Shown in pieces: positions 1 through 7,850 of a DNA stretch of 48,963 nt. Made by a program: the position numbers and the translations under genes. A model generated the notes under the pieces. That model had not been told where the DNA came from. It worked only from the letters and a program-made list of their open reading frames with translations, and made no database searches. Position 1 is the first letter of the stretch, and each line of letters opens with the position of its first letter. This stretch comes from Acidilobaceae archaeon. GTDB taxonomy: Archaea > Thermoproteota > Thermoprotei_A > Sulfolobales > Acidilobaceae. The stretch is from the NCBI GenBank assembly GCA_027082825.1, contig JALWTO010000045.1, positions 1 to 48,963 on the forward strand. The letters are read 5' to 3'.

Positions 1-26
1 TCATGTCAATATAGACTTGCTTTACT
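1..26 (-). CDS. possible 5' end of a PIN-domain toxin gene, cut by the left edge
   Basis: Directly after the antitoxin stop the minus strand reads A-V-K-Q-V-Y-I-D-M in a frame that stays open to the edge. V-Y-I-D is how many PIN (VapC) toxins begin, with the Asp as first acidic metal ligand, and AF2212-type antitoxins usually precede such toxins. A GAGGAGGA Shine-Dalgarno-like run lies just upstream inside the antitoxin. No standard start codon is visible in this frame, so start and identity are unproven. The toxin assignment is inference from nine codons and the neighbour. Confidence 0.3.
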
Positions 27-27
27 G

Positions 28-219
28 CTAATGGGCTTCCTCCTCGAACTCCAATAGTTCCTTAATCGAGGATTTCCCGAGAATTCCTCGGTACTTCTCT
101 AATACTTTTCTCACATCACGCCTAATTGTGATCAGAGCCTCTTTTCCCTCTTCCAGGTCTACTGGTTCAAGAGGCTTCAACACACCATTCTCACATCTAG
201 CTCTAATAACCTTTGACAA
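28..219 (-). CDS. AF2212-like (DUF104) antitoxin, VapB-type
   Basis: A complete 63-residue protein. The N-terminal half, with a beta-strand, then C-E-N-G-V-L-K-P-L-E and E-E-G-K-E, is the hallmark of the AF2212/DUF104 antitoxins of archaea. These are short DNA-binding proteins that neutralise a PIN-domain RNase. The acidic, helical C-terminal half (about residues 35-63) is the usual toxin-binding tail. The length is normal for the family. The cognate toxin would lie immediately downstream, left of the window edge, where a frame compatible with a PIN start is visible. Such pairs normally repress their own promoter, but no clear operator was found in the 190 bases upstream. Confidence 0.75.
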   Translation of the reverse strand: MSKVIRARCENGVLKPLEPVDLEEGKEALITIRRDVRKVLEKYRGILGKSSIKELLEFEEEAH

Positions 220-411
220 CTCTTACATCCACCTAATCTTATATCGGCAGTGAACCAGTTAGCTTTTCTTACAGGAAGTTTCTAGGCTATCATGATTGAG
301 GGGCAGTTCTCATGTGATCCTAATAAACAATCAAGGCACCAGAATGATTGACCCAGTACATCCTGGCTTGTTCTGATTGTATATTAGCTTTAATGCATTA
401 GTATCCAAGCG

Positions 412-2169
412 GTGCTAGGGAGTGTGCAAAAAGGCTACATATCACAGCTAATCAGACTACTAGGTTATCTAAAAGGATGGAAATGGCATTTCGTAGGAGC
501 TATAACACTAATCATATTCATGTCCTATACCAACAGTATAATACCTGTCCTGGTCAGAGAGGCTATTGACAAAGGAATAATGATTAAGAATGTCAGAGAG
601 GCGGTCAAGTATGGACTTTTAATAGTACTAGCTGGAGTGTTAAATGGTGCTTTCAGCTTCTCTGGGCGTATGTTACAGGTAAAGGCTACACAAGGAGCAG
701 TTTACAGGCTTAGGCTTGATGCATTTTGCTCTATACTAAGACATGATATGGAATTCTTTAATAAAACCTTAGTAGGGCAGCTCATATCGAGAGTTACTAA
801 TGATGCTGAGAGGATAACCTCTTTTCTTTCGTTCAGATTTAGAATGTTAGTCTACTCCTCTTTTCTCATATTAATAAGCCTCTACTATATGCTGAAAATG
901 AATAAGCTCCTTACACTAATAGCGTTAGGCACCATAGTTGTAGTTATGTTTATTAACGTTATATATGCAAAAAAGGTGAGACCTGTATATGATAGGATCC
1001 GACATCAGACTGGTGCCCTAGCTGGAATATCAACTAGCATAATAGCTGGTATAAAAACTGTTAAGGCTCTTGTTGCAGAGAATCATCTTTATAACTCATT
1101 TGAACATGAGAACAGAGAGCTTTATAGACTTAATGTTGAGGCCACTAAGATTAGTAGCATATACGGGAATGCTCCTTTTCTTGTCCTGGGTCTATCCATG
1201 AGCGGGATACTTTTTATAGGAAGCCATCTCATAATTGGTAATCTCTTAAGTGTTGGTGAACTTGCAGCATTTTTAATGTACATGCTTACGCTCATGTGGC
1301 CTCTTAGGGCATTAGGTTTTACAATAGGAAACATACAAAGAACTTTGGCTGCAGCAACAAGGCTCTTTGACATAATAGATTCTGCTCCGAAGGTCCTTGA
1401 TGCCCCAGATGCCATAGAAATTGGGAACCCTAAGGGTGAGATAGAATTTAAGGATGTCTGGTTCAGGTATACTACAGGTAAGGTTGTGCTACGTGGAATT
1501 TCATTCCATATAAAGCCTAAAGAGAAGGTGCTTATTACAGGCCCTCCAGGAAGCGGAAAAAGCACAATACTTAAGCTAATTTTGAGGCTCTATGAGCCTC
1601 AGAGAGGCCAAATATTGCTGGATGGAATTGATATCAGTAAAATTAAGCTACATTCTCTCAGAAAGATTGTAGCATATGTTCCGCAAGAACCTTTCATCTT
1701 TAACAGGAGCTTTAAGGAAAACATAGCCATAGGCAAACCAGAGGCAGGTTTTGATGAGATAGTTAGTGTTGCCAAGATTGCGAAAATTCATGACTTTATA
1801 GCAAAGCTTCCAAGAGGTTATGATGCCATTGTTGGAGAAAAGGGAGTCACATTAAGTGGTGGACAGAGACAGAGGATAGCAATTGCAAGAGCCATATTGT
1901 CAAACCCCAAAGTACTACTTCTTGATGATCCAGTGTCAAATCTTGATGCTAATACTGAAAGAACTCTTATAGGAGATTTAAGAGAGATAATAAAGGACAC
2001 TACGACAGTTATAGTATCTCAGAGGTTAAGTCTTGCAAGTCTTGTTGATCGAGTGATAGTACTTGAAGATGGAAGAATAGTAGAGGAAGGAACACCAAGA
2101 GAACTGCTAAGAAGAAAGGGAAGGTTTTATGAAATGTATCTGAGTATGGGGATGAGTATTGGACAGTGA
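412..2169 (+). CDS. ABC exporter half-transporter with degenerate ATP site
   Basis: A 585-residue type IV ABC exporter subunit of the MdlA/MsbA/multidrug class. A six-helix membrane domain occupies roughly residues 20-310 and a nucleotide-binding domain follows. Walker A GPPGSGKS is at 377-384 and the signature LSGGQ at 481-485. In Walker B the catalytic Glu is Asp (D505-D506), and the switch His is Gln (Q537, in V-S-Q-R-L), so its own ATP site should be slow or dead. The stop overlaps the start of the next gene by 11 bases, and that partner has intact Glu and His. The pair therefore fits a heterodimeric exporter such as TM287/288. The start is GTG at 412; another GTG at 424 is possible. The substrate is unknown. 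Confidence 0.9.
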   Translation: MLGSVQKGYISQLIRLLGYLKGWKWHFVGAITLIIFMSYTNSIIPVLVREAIDKGIMIKNVREAVKYGLLIVLAGVLNGAFSFSGRMLQVKATQGAVYRLRLDAFCSILRHDMEFFNKTLVGQLISRVTNDAERITSFLSFRFRMLVYSSFLILISLYYMLKMNKLLTLIALGTIVVVMFINVIYAKKVRPVYDRIRHQTGALAGISTSIIAGIKTVKALVAENHLYNSFEHENRELYRLNVEATKISSIYGNAPFLVLGLSMSGILFIGSHLIIGNLLSVGELAAFLMYMLTLMWPLRALGFTIGNIQRTLAAATRLFDIIDSAPKVLDAPDAIEIGNPKGEIEFKDVWFRYTTGKVVLRGISFHIKPKEKVLITGPPGSGKSTILKLILRLYEPQRGQILLDGIDISKIKLHSLRKIVAYVPQEPFIFNRSFKENIAIGKPEAGFDEIVSVAKIAKIHDFIAKLPRGYDAIVGEKGVTLSGGQRQRIAIARAILSNPKVLLLDDPVSNLDANTERTLIGDLREIIKDTTTVIVSQRLSLASLVDRVIVLEDGRIVEEGTPRELLRRKGRFYEMYLSMGMSIGQ

Positions 2170-3913
2170 AAGTTCCGTTAAGATAACACTGCGCTTTATA
2201 AGAGAAACATTTAAACACAAACGCCTTCTGATTCTAATAATATTATCAATAGTAGGCTCTAGTCTTTCTACATTAGCATCGCCTTATCTTCTTGCTGTAG
2301 CTATTGACAAATATATAATTCCTCGACGCCTAGGAGGTCTTCCAAAAATAGCAGGTTTATATCTAATAGCCCTTGTGGGTCAGTGGTTCTTCACAACATT
2401 ACAGATGTGGTATGTTGAAATTTTTGGTCAACGGGTTCTCCAAGACTTAAGAAGTAAGCTTCAGCTTAAGATACTTAGGAGCAGTCTTAGCTTTTTCAAA
2501 GACAAGAAGACTGGAGACTTAGTATCTAGAATAATCAACGACACAAATATGATAAATGATGTACTTATAAGTGGCCTTATCGGTGGGCTTGCGAGTCTAA
2601 TAAGCCTCGTAGGCATCATAATAGCTATGGCTCTTTTAGAACCTCGCCTCACACTTGCAGTACTTGTTAGTATACCATTAATGACATATACAGCAAAGCG
2701 ATTTGGAGGCCAAATAAGAGGCGCATATAGAGAGACCAGAAGAAAGATAGCCAGTATTAGCAACGTTGTGGAGGAGAGTGTGAGTGGAATAGAAACCATA
2801 AAGGCGTTCAGAAGAGAGCGGGCTGTTCTTAGGGAATTCGAACAGGCCGCATTAAAGACCGTGAAAGCTTACATGAAGGTAGCGTTTTACATGGGTATCT
2901 TCTGGCCTCTTATGAGCATCTCAAGTCTTCTAAGTGTGGTTATAGTAATAGCGTATGGAGGTTATCTTGCCTATATTGGTACGACCAATATAGGGATTGT
3001 TGTGGCCTTCATACAGTATGCCCAGAGGTTCCGTGGCCCTATTAATAATATAGTAAGCATGTATGACAGCCTTCAGGGTGCCCTTGCCGCTCTCGAAAGA
3101 ATCTATGAAATTCTTGACTCTGAAGAGGAGAAGGAGGAAGGAGCTGAAATAGAGAAACTTGAAGGTAATGTAGTTCTAGAGAATGTATGGTTTGAATATG
3201 AGAGGGGTATTTCTGTTCTCCGTAATATAAATCTTGTAATACCAGCTGGCACGAGGTTAGCATTAGTTGGAAGGACAGGAGCTGGAAAAACCACCTTAGT
3301 AGGCTTGATAATGCGCTTCTATGATCCTACTAGAGGAAGGATCCTTTATGACAATATTGATGGAAGAACCATAAGGAGAAGTAGTTTACGTAGAAGGATA
3401 GCTTATGTGCCTCAGGAAACATATTTGTTTACTGGAACTATATTAGAGAACATCCTAGTTGCAAAGCCTAATGCATCAAGAGAAGAGGTGGAAGCTGTAT
3501 GTAAGGAGTTGGGGATACATGAATTCATCATGCATCTCCCTAAAGGATATGACACACCTACAGGCGAGGCTGGAAAGCTTCTAAGTGTTGGTGAGAAACA
3601 ACTAATAAGTATAGCAAGGGCAATGTTGAAGAACCCAGATATAGTGATTTTGGATGAAGCCCTCTCAAGCGTTGATCCCAAGACAGAGGGTATAGTGCAA
3701 CGAGCTCTCCTCCATCTTATGAAAGGTAGGACAAGCATTATAGTTGCACATAGGCTTTCGATAACACGTCATACCGATAGAATAGTAGTACTTGAGAACG
3801 GAAGAATAGTAGAAGAAGGAAGTTTCCAGGAACTCCTCTCAAGAAGAGGTAAGTTCTATACCTTGTATATGTCACAGATGAAAGAGTCTGTCGCTTCAAT
3901 TTTCTATAAATAG
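2159..3913 (+). CDS. ABC exporter half-transporter, catalytic partner
   Basis: A 584-residue membrane-plus-ATPase fusion. Six transmembrane helices lie within about residues 20-310. Walker A GRTGAGKT is at 371-378 and Walker B I-L-D-E at 497-500 with catalytic Glu500. The switch His531 is in V-A-H-R-L. Its signature is the altered LSVGE (475-479) instead of LSGGQ. Combined with the upstream subunit, this gives one consensus site (this Walker A/B/His with the partner's LSGGQ) and one degenerate site, the textbook asymmetry of heterodimeric exporters. The TTG start at 2159 lies inside the upstream gene, so translational coupling is likely. Drug, lipid or peptide export are all possible. Confidence 0.9.
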   Translation: MDSESSVKITLRFIRETFKHKRLLILIILSIVGSSLSTLASPYLLAVAIDKYIIPRRLGGLPKIAGLYLIALVGQWFFTTLQMWYVEIFGQRVLQDLRSKLQLKILRSSLSFFKDKKTGDLVSRIINDTNMINDVLISGLIGGLASLISLVGIIIAMALLEPRLTLAVLVSIPLMTYTAKRFGGQIRGAYRETRRKIASISNVVEESVSGIETIKAFRRERAVLREFEQAALKTVKAYMKVAFYMGIFWPLMSISSLLSVVIVIAYGGYLAYIGTTNIGIVVAFIQYAQRFRGPINNIVSMYDSLQGALAALERIYEILDSEEEKEEGAEIEKLEGNVVLENVWFEYERGISVLRNINLVIPAGTRLALVGRTGAGKTTLVGLIMRFYDPTRGRILYDNIDGRTIRRSSLRRRIAYVPQETYLFTGTILENILVAKPNASREEVEAVCKELGIHEFIMHLPKGYDTPTGEAGKLLSVGEKQLISIARAMLKNPDIVILDEALSSVDPKTEGIVQRALLHLMKGRTSIIVAHRLSITRHTDRIVVLENGRIVEEGSFQELLSRRGKFYTLYMSQMKESVASIFYK

Positions 3914-3978
3914 AAAGATAAAATATAAGCAAAAAGAATTCATTTAAACTGAGCCTGTATGAATCAATAGGCGTAATC

Positions 3979-4206
3979 TTAGGCAAGGGCCTTCACTCTC
4001 TGAATGCCTACGACTTTCCTGTTTAGCAGCTCTTTTTTCTCCTCCTCTGAGAGGGTCTCAAGATATAACTCTATAGCCTCTCGGATATTCTTGATAGCTG
4101 CCTCGCGAGCTTGTAAATGGACTCCCTCTGCCATATAACATCCATAAGGCGATAATGCCATTGTACAAAGGTGCTGAATCCTATATTCATTCCATGCTTC
4201 ACCCAT
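3979..4206 (-). pseudogene. HicB-like antitoxin C-terminal remnant
   Basis: The 75-codon frame has an atypical first third, then G-V-H-L-Q-A-R-E followed by the helix N-I-R-E-A-I-E-L-Y-L-E-T-L and a tail ending V-G-I-Q-R-V-K. That back half matches the C-terminal part of HicB/UPF0150 antitoxins, where Q-G-x-T-x-E-E-A-L-x-N-I-x-E-A-I-x-L-Y-L-E is standard. The usual HicB N-terminal strands are missing. The first codons overlap the end of the decayed matrixin gene, so this looks like a fusion of two remnants. It could still be expressed as a small protein. No HicA-like gene is adjacent. Confidence 0.45.
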
Positions 4207-4660
4207 TATATAGGAGCATCCTACTATGTCCTAATCCAAGAGCATGTCCTAATTCGTGAACAGCCACAGCTGTATACCAGTCCTTATCAGACATGCAGTT
4301 CCGGATCCCCAGAGCCACTTCAGCATGGACAATATATTTTTCCGGTTATCTGTATATACTGCTATCCATCCTCCGCAAATGTCTGAGTCATATGTTATAT
4401 TAATTTTAGCCGAGCTCGAATCACCTGTTAAGGTAAAATGTACTATCCCTAAGCTATTCCATAAATCCCTTGCTCTATAAACGGATCCTTACTACAGAGG
4501 AGGGCACGGTACTATCTATATAGACATAAAGAGAGGATACATCGCTATTTCTCCATTTAGGTCTATAAGAAGCATAAGCATATACATATATTGTGTTTCC
4601 AATCACGATCATTATTAAAAGAAGCGATAAATCATATAGAGAAATTTTCCACAGTGTTAT
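4194..4660 (-). pseudogene. matrixin/metzincin-like zinc metalloprotease, frame-shifted remnant
   Basis: No long frame is open here, but three successive minus-strand frames give a coherent secreted metalloprotease. Segment 1 has a hydrophobic leader, then W-R-N-S-D-V-S-S-L-Y-V-Y-I-D. Segment 2 has A-R-D-L-W-N-S-L-G-I and D-I-C-G-G-W-I-A-V-Y. Segment 3 has A-V-A-V-H-E-L-G-H-A-L-G-L-G-H-S, the complete metzincin zinc motif HExGHxxGxxH, at 4226-4258. Frame changes fall near 4475-4490 and 4333-4350, and a stop follows the zinc motif within eight codons. GGAGGTGA at the end of the upstream gene would be its ribosome site, but no in-frame start follows. Sequencing error at both shifts is the alternative to true decay. 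Confidence 0.65.
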
Positions 4661-4667
4661 TCAGGCT

Positions 4668-5576
4668 TCACCTCCTTGTTATTTCTGAAATGAAGTTTTC
4701 TAACGGTTCACCATTAACACTTAGTTTTTGTGTTGCTATTTCTCTAAGCTTTTCATAGGGATAGGGTTTCCAGTGTATATACGGGCTTTTGAATAATTTT
4801 GTGGGATCTAGGCTCACATTGGTTGGAGGCCTAATGTAGTTGAGGCTATATACTTTTCCATCTTGTATTAGGTATGCCCATGGGCCCCAGACGAAGTCGT
4901 AGTAGACGTGAATCCCATCTAGCTCGGGTTTTAGGAATACTAGATACTGATGTTCTGGTTCTAACAAAGGAAATGGAGATGCTATATCTTTGATTGTTAG
5001 GTTGGTCTTATTGATAGAGTCTTTAGCTATGAAAGCGCGTACTGACAGCTCAATTGTACTACCTTCCTTAATTGTGGATATTAAATTGTTGATAACTTTA
5101 CTCTGATTCTTAGCTAACTCACATAACTCTGGAGACTTAATACATTCTACTTCAGGAGGAATAGTTATAGGGTTAACCGGTTTAACAACCACTTTGTCGA
5201 TCCTAACATTGTAGACAACATAGGCAGAGATGTCGTGGTAGCGGTGGACGTTTTTAATCGATGTAATGGTTACAATAGCTACTCCAACTCCTCTATCCAC
5301 TAGGTCTTGGAAGGGATTCTGAGAATTAGCCTGAGGCCATCGCAGGTCGCTAAATAAAATAGCGGCCCCATTAACGGTTTTCACATACTCATCTAAAGGA
5401 GTAACCATACTCTCAACTCCTTTCCAACCACTATACTCCTTTAATTCAATGAATCTGGTGGTCGAGGTAGTACCTCCGTTAATGTTTCCAGGAGATGGCA
5501 CTAGAAAATATGCTAGAAGAGGCACTGATATAGCAAGTACAGCGATTAATAATATGGATATAACGAGTTTTCTCAA
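4668..5576 (-). CDS. membrane-anchored extracytoplasmic protein, unknown function
   Basis: I do not recognise this 302-residue protein. It starts with MRKL and an uncleaved-looking or signal helix (residues 4-27, I-L-L-I-A-V-L-A-I). A Ser/Thr/Gly linker and a long soluble domain outside the membrane follow. Residues about 95-210 read as alternating beta strands, with V-A-I-V-T-I-T-S-I, Y-V-V-Y-N-V-R-I-D-K-V-V-V and Y-L-V-F-L-K-P. That resembles bacterial surface domains with a secretion-exposed beta fold, but no family is claimed. N-x-S/T sequons are frequent in the exposed part. The gene ends with GGAGGTGA directly before the matrixin remnant, so the two formed an operon. Confidence 0.75.
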   Translation of the reverse strand: MRKLVISILLIAVLAISVPLLAYFLVPSPGNINGGTTSTTRFIELKEYSGWKGVESMVTPLDEYVKTVNGAAILFSDLRWPQANSQNPFQDLVDRGVGVAIVTITSIKNVHRYHDISAYVVYNVRIDKVVVKPVNPITIPPEVECIKSPELCELAKNQSKVINNLISTIKEGSTIELSVRAFIAKDSINKTNLTIKDIASPFPLLEPEHQYLVFLKPELDGIHVYYDFVWGPWAYLIQDGKVYSLNYIRPPTNVSLDPTKLFKSPYIHWKPYPYEKLREIATQKLSVNGEPLENFISEITRR

Positions 5577-5669
5577 AAGGTACCCCTTATATGACGCGTA
5601 GCATATGAGATTTATTAACCTGTCGTATAGGTTTAAACCTCTAGCTTGGCCCTGAAGGTGGACATTCTC

Positions 5670-7043
5670 TTAAGCTGAGACTATTCTGTGAGAGGCCACA
5701 TCTTTCCACCTAATGCTATTTCTGCCTTTGGATGTATAAGAAACTATTGCAATGATTTTAATTAAGGCTAAAAACGGTATGAATAGCGTGACGAAAATTG
5801 GAGTGTAAGCCATATATCTTGAGTTATCAAATGTCTTAAGTGAAAGAGCCAAGGTAAACGTACCTGTTGTTATAGAGCATATAAAGGCCGAGGCCAGAAT
5901 TATAAGTGATGTATAAGACAATGTCAAGACTGAGTACAATAAGGATATATAACCTATAAACTGCAATATGGGTAATACGTACTCTTCAACAATATATAGC
6001 ATCATGTTTCTAGAATATGCTCTCCAGACTCTGTTCTCTTTATCTCTCAAGCCTTTAACTATTTCCTTGAAGTACTTCAATATTATCGAAAAACCTCCAA
6101 CAAACCATCTGAGTTGTTGATGATATAGATCTCTCCATGTAAATGGAGCATCTGTAAGTGCTTTTGCTCTTTTTGAGTATGTTGTCATCCAGCCTTTACG
6201 TGCAGTTAATAGGGTTAGTTCAAAGTCTTCAGCAGTATTCGATTCGACATTATTCAATACACTTTCTAGGACCTCTCTTTTATATGCTGAAAATGCTCCT
6301 GAAAGGATAATTAAAGGTCTTCCCAGATATGCATCTACTTCTCTTCCTAAGTTTAGGCCCATAATATACATGATCTTCTGTAAATAACAGACTAGCCTTT
6401 TCCCACATATAGGTTCAAAATTACCTAAAACTCCTCCTGTATCTTTATCCTGAAGCTTTAAAACAAAGTCATAGAGACTATTAATGTTAACATCTAAAAT
6501 TGTATCAGCGTCAAGAAATAACACTATATTGCCTTTAGAGACTCTAAATCCTTGTTTCAATGCATTCAATCTACCTAGGCTTTTAATGTTTCTTATTAGT
6601 TTGAAATTTCTGATCTGTTCTCTATGAGTATTTACTGCCTTCGTAAGCATGGTCATGGATTCATCTGTAGATCCATCATCAATAACAATGATCTCTATGT
6701 TGTCTGATGGAAATGGTTGCTTTGCTATACTCTCTATGACTTTAAATACAACATCCATCTTATTTCTCATTGGTATGATTATCGATATAAAGGGTAGCTT
6801 CTTTATCTTAATATTATTGTTACTATTGATATTTTTGATCTTAATTCTAATTCCAAGTCTCATAGCATAAACTATTACAGTTCCTCCACCCATCATTACG
6901 TAGGGAAGAATAATCAAGTAACTTAATTTATATATATCCATTCTACCATTAAAGAGCAGGAAAGCAATGAGGACAGAAAGGATGTATCCGAAGATACCTA
7001 TTGATATTCCTACTAACAATCCAAACTTTTTCACGTTTTTCAA
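5670..7043 (-). CDS. family 2 glycosyltransferase, membrane-bound processive type
   Basis: A 457-residue protein. Two N-terminal membrane helices (about 7-33 and 38-60) precede a cytoplasmic GT-A domain, and several helices lie in the last 110 residues. The GT2 motifs are present in order: I-I-V-I-D-D-G-S-T-D (nucleotide-sugar binding), F-L-D-A-D-T (DxD, metal), E-D-F-E-L-T (catalytic ED) and Q-Q-L-R-W (QxxRW). The last motif marks processive synthases such as hyaluronan, cellulose or poly-GlcNAc synthase. The expected role is polymerising or exporting a cell-surface polysaccharide. It stands alone, with no other polysaccharide genes next to it. The sugar is not predictable. Confidence 0.9.
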   Translation of the reverse strand: MKNVKKFGLLVGISIGIFGYILSVLIAFLLFNGRMDIYKLSYLIILPYVMMGGGTVIVYAMRLGIRIKIKNINSNNNIKIKKLPFISIIIPMRNKMDVVFKVIESIAKQPFPSDNIEIIVIDDGSTDESMTMLTKAVNTHREQIRNFKLIRNIKSLGRLNALKQGFRVSKGNIVLFLDADTILDVNINSLYDFVLKLQDKDTGGVLGNFEPICGKRLVCYLQKIMYIMGLNLGREVDAYLGRPLIILSGAFSAYKREVLESVLNNVESNTAEDFELTLLTARKGWMTTYSKRAKALTDAPFTWRDLYHQQLRWFVGGFSIILKYFKEIVKGLRDKENRVWRAYSRNMMLYIVEEYVLPILQFIGYISLLYSVLTLSYTSLIILASAFICSITTGTFTLALSLKTFDNSRYMAYTPIFVTLFIPFLALIKIIAIVSYTSKGRNSIRWKDVASHRIVSA

Positions 7044-7339
7044 TGCGCATACTCTCTTAGTCTGTATTAAAATATCTAGGTTAATACTTAAAAAAGCTTA
7101 TCTTTTTTGGAGACCTTTTTATGAAATATGTTAAAAATTGTTGAGAGAGCAATTTGTTCTCTCATTTCGATGTAGATAGTTTTTTGCAACTGAACTGGCT
7201 GAGATTTTTGTCGATCCTTATTGGTTATTATCAATAATTCTTTATAAGTTTGAAAATACAATAGAATTTGAAGAGAGCTTGAAAGAATATGAAACAGAAA
7301 CCTACATAACCTTAGCAACAAGCTTTTAATAAAGATCCC
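7044..7339. other. intergenic stretch with two weak inverted repeats
   Basis: About 295 AT-rich bases separate divergent genes. A GAGAGA/TCTCTC hairpin sits at about 7141-7165 and a TTATTG/CAATAA repeat around 7220-7240. A minus-strand reading frame spanning the region has no family resemblance and is taken as chance. Promoters for both flanking genes must lie here, but I could not fix a TATA box. Confidence 0.4.
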
Positions 7340-7363
7340 TTGCTAAAGTTACTTTTGGTGATA

Positions 7364-7849
7364 ATGTCTTTGCCAGAGGGTCCACCTCCTATAAGAGGTG
7401 TTCCTCCGAGTGGGCCTTTAGACTTCAGTCTGGCCGAGAAAGCTATCGAGCTTGTTAGGAATGCTCTGCCGTTTCTTAACATAGGCCCACCATTAGTAGA
7501 CTATGGTCCCAGGGGGGAGGTTCATGTCGATGTTCCACTTATATATCAGGGTTTTGCTCTTGATAGGATTCATTATGATCCTCAGTTAAGAGCCCCATCA
7601 CCTAAAGGGAGGCCTGTGAGGGTATGGGGAGTAAGGGTCAGGGAGGAGGATGTAGTTAAAGTTATGGAAAATATTATTAAGGAGGCTATCGTGGTTGAGG
7701 CTGTAGAGTACAGAGACCCCGAGCTTGCCTGGATAGTTCCTTTATCATGGAAAAAGCTTATAATAGCACATATAAAGGTATCTAACAATGCCGATGAGAT
7801 TATTCCAGATTATGGTCTCACTGAAGAAATAAGGAGGCGTACTTTATAA
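7364..7849 (+). CDS. conserved-looking hypothetical protein
   Basis: About 161 residues, unrecognised. The N-terminus is rich in Pro and Gly (P-E-G-P-P-P-I-R-G-V-P-P-S-G-P). The body alternates strands and helices, with V-H-V-D-V-P-L-I-Y-Q-G-F-A-L-D-R-I-H-Y and V-W-G-V-R-V-R-E-E-D-V. It is soluble, with no membrane segment. I prefer the ATG at 7364, close behind GGTGAT, over the TTG at 7340, because the extra eight residues (L-K-L-L-L-V-I) look like untranslated leader. An AAGGAGGCG Shine-Dalgarno for the permease gene lies inside its last codons, so the two are probably co-transcribed. No function is proposed. Confidence 0.7.
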   Translation: MSLPEGPPPIRGVPPSGPLDFSLAEKAIELVRNALPFLNIGPPLVDYGPRGEVHVDVPLIYQGFALDRIHYDPQLRAPSPKGRPVRVWGVRVREEDVVKVMENIIKEAIVVEAVEYRDPELAWIVPLSWKKLIIAHIKVSNNADEIIPDYGLTEEIRRRTL

Positions 7850-7850
7850 G

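Noticed and set aside
4171-4480. Two plus-strand frames of about 71-74 codons
   Set aside because: They are antisense to the matrixin remnant, whose minus-strand motif is unambiguous.
7088-7321. 77-codon minus-strand frame between divergent genes
   Set aside because: No family resemblance, odd composition (strings of Leu, Phe and Gln) and it lies where promoters are needed.
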